A DNA stretch of 19,317 nt, from assembly GCA_026392775.1 (NCBI GenBank), contig JAPLBK010000086.1:1-19317 (forward strand), read 5' to 3'. Shown piece by piece: positions 15,469 through 19,317 of the stretch. The stretch comes from Actinomycetota bacterium. Lineage in GTDB: Bacteria > Actinomycetota > Actinomycetes > Nanopelagicales > Nanopelagicaceae. A program made the position numbers and the translations under genes. Every line of letters starts with the position of its first letter. The stretch's first letter is position 1. The notes beneath the pieces are model-generated. The model ran no database searches and was not told the origin of the DNA. It saw only the letters and a program-made list of their open reading frames with translations.

Positions 15469-17664
15469 ATGGAAATGCGCTCCTTCTCCGACTACTTACG
15501 TAGTGTCGATGATGCTGCCTTTCTAGAGTTATTTACTGCCCGCCCAGATTTGGTAACTCCAGTACCACCAGATATTGCATCCCTTGCAGTTCGTGCGTGC
15601 TCTTCACCTAGTTTGGCCCGTGCAATTGATTCACTCAATCATTGGCAGTTTCAAGTATTAGAAGCTGCTGCAGCGCTCAATGAACCTTTTTCATTGAAAA
15701 GCATTGTTGCAATCACAGATAAAGCCGCATCTTGCGCGCTAGATCACTTAATTTTAATTGGTCTGGTTTATCCATCCGATGATGGAATGCGCCTGCCGTC
15801 GCAGTTGCGAGATGTAATAGGTAATGAACCTGCAGGACTTGGCCCTGCATCTGTTGTAAAAATTAAGATAACGGAAATTGAAAAAGCACCACCTGAGGCA
15901 AAGAAAGTCTTAGAAAGATTAATCTGGGGACCTCCGCGCGGAAGCGTAGGAGATATCAAGAATCCTGGTCCTGGAGTTGCTTGGTTGCTAGAACAAAAAT
16001 TCCTTGTGCCTCTTGATCAGAGAACTGTCATTTTGCCTCGTGAATTAGCAATACATCTGCGTGGTGGCAAAGTTCATAAAGAAAACTTTATTGTTCAGCC
16101 ACAACTAAAGGGCGCAAAGCGTGATGAACGACAAATTAATCTTGCAGCCATTGCAAATATCTCCACCGTTTTGCGCTGGGTGGAAGAACTGCTTAATTTC
16201 TGGGCTGATGAGCCATCTGATGCACTACGTGCTGGCGGTTTAGGTGTGCGTGATTTAAAGATTCTTTCTAATCACTTAGGTGTTGATGAATCTTGTACAG
16301 CTTTTATTACTGAGCTTGCATATCTTGCCTCACTCATAAGCTTTGATGCCCAAGATCGAATAATGCCAAGTAATAGATTTGATATCTGGTTGATGCAAAC
16401 TCCAGCAGATCGTTGGCAAGTTCTTGCTTCGCAATGGCTCATTACTTCCAGAGTCAGCGGGCTAGTTGGTCGCGCGGAGTCTAAGAATGTTGCAGCGTTA
16501 GGCCCTGAGCTAGACCGTGTGAATGCATCAAAAGTCCGTGCCTTAAGTCTCTCCATTCTCAAAGAGAACCAAGGTATTGCACCTGAACTTGCTTCATTTA
16601 ATGAAGTAATCGCTTGGCGTGCTCCTGTGCGCCGCAATTCTTCACTGCAAGAAGAGCTAGCCAGCTGGACTCTGCGTGAAGCTGAATGGCTTGGTATTAC
16701 TGGGCAAGGCGCAATATCTAAATATGGCGCTGATTTTTTAAGCGGAGAAGATTTAGCAATCATTAATGAAGATCTACCTAAAACCGTTGACCATATTTTG
16801 ATTCAGAGCGATAACACTGCAATTGCGCCAGGCCCACTTGAACATGAAATTTCACAGCAACTAGCCATGATGGCCGATATTGAAAGCCGTGGTGGTGCAA
16901 CTGTTTATCGCTTTAGCGAAGCAACGATTCGCCGAGCACTTGATCATGGCAAAACTGGAGATGAGATTAAGGTCTTCTTAACTAAAACCTCTAAGACTCC
17001 CATGCCACAACCTTTGGAGTACTTGATTAGTGATGTTTCTAAAAAGCATGGCAAGTTACGTGTTGGAAACACATCTGCCTTTATTCGTTGTGAAGACACA
17101 GCGCTTATTTCTCAGATTATGAATGATAAGAGATTAGAGATTCTTGAACTACGTCGGATTGCACCAGAAGTGGTTATTTGTGATCATGATGCAACAGACA
17201 CCATGCGTATTTTGCGTGAAGCTGGATATCTGCCTGCAGGTGAATCAGCAACTGGAATTATGCTCACTGGTCCACGATCAAATCGCGCAGTGACTAAACC
17301 ACGACCACCACGAGTCATTGGTGAAATTGAAATACCAACAGCAGAGAATTTAAGCGCTGCAATTCGAGCAATACGCACTGGTGAAAAATCTACTCACAAG
17401 CAAACTCATTTGCGCCAAGCAGCCAATGAAGCTTTAGGTGCTCTGCCCCGCACAAGCGCAAATGAAACTATGGATTTAGTCAATAAATACATCATTGAGG
17501 AGAAATCACTTTCTATTGGATATGCCGATAACAATGGCGCAGTCACCCACCGCATCATTGACCCAATACGTGTCAGCGCTGGTGCCTTACTAGCTCGTGA
17601 CCATGCAACTGGTGAAGTTCAGTCCTTTAGAATTCCCCGCATCACCGGCGTTGCACCACTATAG
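15469..17664 (+). CDS. Helicase-associated (Helicase_C_3 / XPB N-terminal-like) protein with WYL-like tail
   Basis: This 731-residue protein resembles actinobacterial helicase-associated proteins encoded next to XPB helicases (M. tuberculosis Rv0862c type). It has no Walker A or DEAD/DEAH box, so it is not a helicase itself. The first 300 or so residues are helical with winged-helix character (LNHWQFQVLEAAAALNEPFSLKSI at about 57-80). The Helicase_C_3 region spans about 435-560, from DHILIQSDNTAIAPGPLEHE to RRALDHGKTGDEIKVFLTKTS and PMPQPLEYLISDV. The last 70 residues look like a WYL module: LSIGYADNNG, then RIIDPIRVS, then GEVQSFRIPRITGV. Its role is probably to bind DNA or modulate the XPB helicase two genes downstream (inference). 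The M20 gene starts 9 bp after it, so the three genes form one operon. Confidence 0.82.
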   Translation: MEMRSFSDYLRSVDDAAFLELFTARPDLVTPVPPDIASLAVRACSSPSLARAIDSLNHWQFQVLEAAAALNEPFSLKSIVAITDKAASCALDHLILIGLVYPSDDGMRLPSQLRDVIGNEPAGLGPASVVKIKITEIEKAPPEAKKVLERLIWGPPRGSVGDIKNPGPGVAWLLEQKFLVPLDQRTVILPRELAIHLRGGKVHKENFIVQPQLKGAKRDERQINLAAIANISTVLRWVEELLNFWADEPSDALRAGGLGVRDLKILSNHLGVDESCTAFITELAYLASLISFDAQDRIMPSNRFDIWLMQTPADRWQVLASQWLITSRVSGLVGRAESKNVAALGPELDRVNASKVRALSLSILKENQGIAPELASFNEVIAWRAPVRRNSSLQEELASWTLREAEWLGITGQGAISKYGADFLSGEDLAIINEDLPKTVDHILIQSDNTAIAPGPLEHEISQQLAMMADIESRGGATVYRFSEATIRRALDHGKTGDEIKVFLTKTSKTPMPQPLEYLISDVSKKHGKLRVGNTSAFIRCEDTALISQIMNDKRLEILELRRIAPEVVICDHDATDTMRILREAGYLPAGESATGIMLTGPRSNRAVTKPRPPRVIGEIEIPTAENLSAAIRAIRTGEKSTHKQTHLRQAANEALGALPRTSANETMDLVNKYIIEEKSLSIGYADNNGAVTHRIIDPIRVSAGALLARDHATGEVQSFRIPRITGVAPL

Positions 17665-17673
17665 GATTAACCC

Positions 17674-18735
17674 ATGTTGTCCGCCCTTGAAGCTCTCGTG
17701 AAGTTGGAATCTCCAACTGAAGATTTAGCGGCCTGCCAGGACGTAGTGCGATTAGCAAGTGATCTTGCGGCAACAATTCTTGGGACTCCTGCAGAAATCC
17801 GTGAAGTCAATGGTCGTCCCGTTTTTTGGTGGGGCGCTAATAATCCGGAAGTAGTTGTGTTGGCTCACTTGGATACGGTCTGGCCTAAAGGCTCTTTCAC
17901 ACCGCTATGGAAAGTAGAAGGAACTAAAGCAACTGGTCCTGGAATTTTTGATATGAAAGCAGGATTTATTCAAGGGCTCTATGCGATGAAGGGCATTACT
18001 GGTTCGGCTGCCTTAGTTGCAACCACAGATGAAGAAACTGGAAGTACTACAAGTAAAGAGTTTATTAAGCAAATCTCTGCTCAAGCGAAAGCGGTTTTAG
18101 TCTTAGAGGCATCACTTAATGGAATGGTTAAGACTGGCCGTAAGGGCACAGCGATGTATCAAATTAAGATTCACGGTAAGGCATCACATGCTGGTCTTGA
18201 GCCAGAAAAAGGTATTAACTCAACGGTTGAGATTGCCCATGCAATCATCGCAGTCGCTGCTTTAGAAAATAAGGAGCACGGAACCACTGTAGTTCCAACA
18301 ATGTTGCGTGCTGGTAACACAACAAACACAGTTCCAGATTTAGCTGTGCTTGATATAGATATTCGCTCGTATTCAATGGATGATTTAAAGCGCGTGGATA
18401 GTGCAATAAAGAATTTGAAGGCCGTTAATGCTCAGGCACGTTATGAAATCACTGGTGGCTTTAACCGCCCACCTCTTGAGACTTCTTCAACAATGGCCCT
18501 CTATGAGCGTGCAGAGAAAGTTGCTAAAGAGCTAGGAATGCCCCCTCTAGGTCACGCATCCGTTGGTGGAGCTAGTGATGGCAATTTCGCAGCAGCTGCT
18601 GGTGCCCAAGTTCTAGATGGTCTAGGTGCAATTGGTGCTGGTGCGCACGCGGCCCATGAATGGGTCGATATCAGCGTTCTTGAGATTCGAAGCAAGTTAT
18701 TACATGCATTAATTAAGGACTTATTAGATGACTGA
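17674..18735 (+). CDS. M20 family metallopeptidase (glutamate carboxypeptidase-like)
   Basis: This zinc-dependent exopeptidase or amidohydrolase of the M20 (CPG2/ArgE/DapE) superfamily has 353 residues. The dizinc ligands and catalytic residues are in place: H65 and D67 in LAHLDTVW, bridging D93 in GPGIFDMKAG, E120 (base) and E121 in TTDEETGS, E145 in VLEAS, and H325 in GAHAAHE. The dimerisation domain shows the usual GKASHAGLEPEKGINS with H172. No signal peptide is visible, so it acts in the cytoplasm. The closest match by eye is the glutamate carboxypeptidase group; the true substrate is unknown. It starts 9 bp after the helicase-associated gene and overlaps the XPB gene by 8 bp. This position between two partner genes is unusual. 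Confidence 0.9.
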   Translation: MLSALEALVKLESPTEDLAACQDVVRLASDLAATILGTPAEIREVNGRPVFWWGANNPEVVVLAHLDTVWPKGSFTPLWKVEGTKATGPGIFDMKAGFIQGLYAMKGITGSAALVATTDEETGSTTSKEFIKQISAQAKAVLVLEASLNGMVKTGRKGTAMYQIKIHGKASHAGLEPEKGINSTVEIAHAIIAVAALENKEHGTTVVPTMLRAGNTTNTVPDLAVLDIDIRSYSMDDLKRVDSAIKNLKAVNAQARYEITGGFNRPPLETSSTMALYERAEKVAKELGMPPLGHASVGGASDGNFAAAAGAQVLDGLGAIGAGAHAAHEWVDISVLEIRSKLLHALIKDLLDD

Positions 18736-19317
18736 TGGCCCGTTAATCGTCCAAAGCGATAAAACGCTGCTGTTAGATATCGATCATCCGCTTTCTACAG
18801 AGTGTCGGCGTGCAATTGCACCTTTTGCTGAGTTAGAGCGTTCCCCTGAACACATTCACACCTATCGTCTCACTCCACTTGGCTTATGGAATGCACGCGC
18901 TGCCGGCCATGATGCTGAGCAAGTAATTGATACTTTGATTAAATATTCACGTTATGCCGTACCGCACTCAATATTAATAGACGTAGCAGAAACAATGTCG
19001 CGCTATGGGCGCCTGCGTCTGGAAGCAGATCCCATCCATGGATTAATCCTTGTTACAACAGATTCAGCAGTTCTTGAAGAAGTCATTCGTGCCAAAAAGA
19101 TTCAACCATTACTTGGTGCCCGTATTGATAAAGAAACTATTGCTGTGTTGCCAAGTCAGCGCGGACAGATTAAACAATCACTGCTCCGCCTTGGTTGGCC
19201 AGCAGAAGACTTTGCTGGTTACGTTGACGGACAAGCCCACGAAATTGCACTCAAGCAAGATGATTGGAAAATCCGTCCCTATCAAGAGTTAGCTGCTGAA
19301 GGATTTTGGCATGGTGG
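18728..19317 (+). CDS. XPB-family DNA repair helicase (partial, N-terminal 196 residues)
   Basis: This is the N-terminal part of an actinobacterial XPB (ERCC3-like) superfamily 2 helicase, a 3'-5' DNA unwinding ATPase linked to DNA repair. The beginning, MTDGPLIVQSDKTLLLDIDH, and later blocks such as ELERSPEHIHTYRLTPLGLWNARAAGHDAEQV (about 36-67), LGARIDKETI, RLGWPAEDFAGYVDG and IRPYQELAAEGFW closely follow the M. tuberculosis Rv0861c sequence as I recall it. This portion covers the damage-recognition-like N-terminal domain and the Q-motif region (RPYQ). The window ends at WHGG, just before Walker A, so ATPase motifs are not visible. The ATG at 18728 lies within the end of the M20 gene (8-bp overlap), implying coupled translation. 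Confidence 0.93.
   Translation, partial: MTDGPLIVQSDKTLLLDIDHPLSTECRRAIAPFAELERSPEHIHTYRLTPLGLWNARAAGHDAEQVIDTLIKYSRYAVPHSILIDVAETMSRYGRLRLEADPIHGLILVTTDSAVLEEVIRAKKIQPLLGARIDKETIAVLPSQRGQIKQSLLRLGWPAEDFAGYVDGQAHEIALKQDDWKIRPYQELAAEGFWHG

Noticed and set aside
16272..16763. 163-codon open frame on minus inside the helicase-associated gene
   Set aside because: It is antisense to a coherent 731-codon gene, serine-rich, with no motif or ribosome site. It is best explained as a shadow frame.

Overview
The window comes from a streamlined, low-GC actinobacterium, most likely a freshwater acI (Nanopelagicales)-type organism. This is judged from protein motifs, gene order and compactness; no database search was possible. 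Base composition in most of the window is about 42-45% GC by hand tally of sampled lines. Genes are packed with roughly 230 bp of non-coding DNA in 19.3 kb, many joined by ATGA or TGATG overlaps or directly abutting TAA-ATG junctions. The proteins closely resemble mycobacterial ones, and the gene neighbourhood is a compressed version of mycobacterial cytochrome-biogenesis and menaquinone loci.

Left part (1-3511): on the minus strand, the head of a complex I operon (nuoA-nuoB-nuoC-nuoD, with nuoD running off the left edge) preceded by menG, the last enzyme of menaquinone synthesis. Divergent from menG is a bioY (biotin transporter S component) reading frame with no start codon and no first membrane helix. 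It is called a 5'-truncated pseudogene. menG is markedly richer in GC than its surroundings.

Centre (3526-10352): a nearly complete menaquinone set. menF is on plus; menB-menC-menD form a minus operon; menE, menA and a small PLDc_N-type membrane protein form a plus operon. With menG the window supplies F, D, C, B, E, A and G. menH and a dedicated DHNA-CoA thioesterase (menI) are not seen.

Right-centre (10356-14610): a minus-strand operon for system II cytochrome c maturation: a histidine-phosphatase family protein, a TlpA/ResA-like lipoprotein thioredoxin, CcdA, ResB and CcsA/ResC (named CcsB in actinobacteria). The order matches Mycobacterium tuberculosis Rv0525-Rv0529.

Right end (14661-19317): on plus, a SerB-like HAD-IB phosphatase, a 731-residue helicase-associated (Helicase_C_3) protein with a WYL-like tail, an M20 metallopeptidase, and the N-terminal third of an XPB-family helicase that ends just before Walker A. 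The two XPB-locus proteins are neighbours in mycobacteria (Rv0862c-Rv0861c). Here a peptidase gene sits between them and is translationally coupled to the helicase.

Functionally the window is mostly one respiratory module: complex I feeds electrons to menaquinone, and the ccs genes mature the c-type cytochromes that act downstream. No tRNA, rRNA, CRISPR array, insertion sequence or phage gene was seen, and there is no gene-free stretch longer than about 50 bp.
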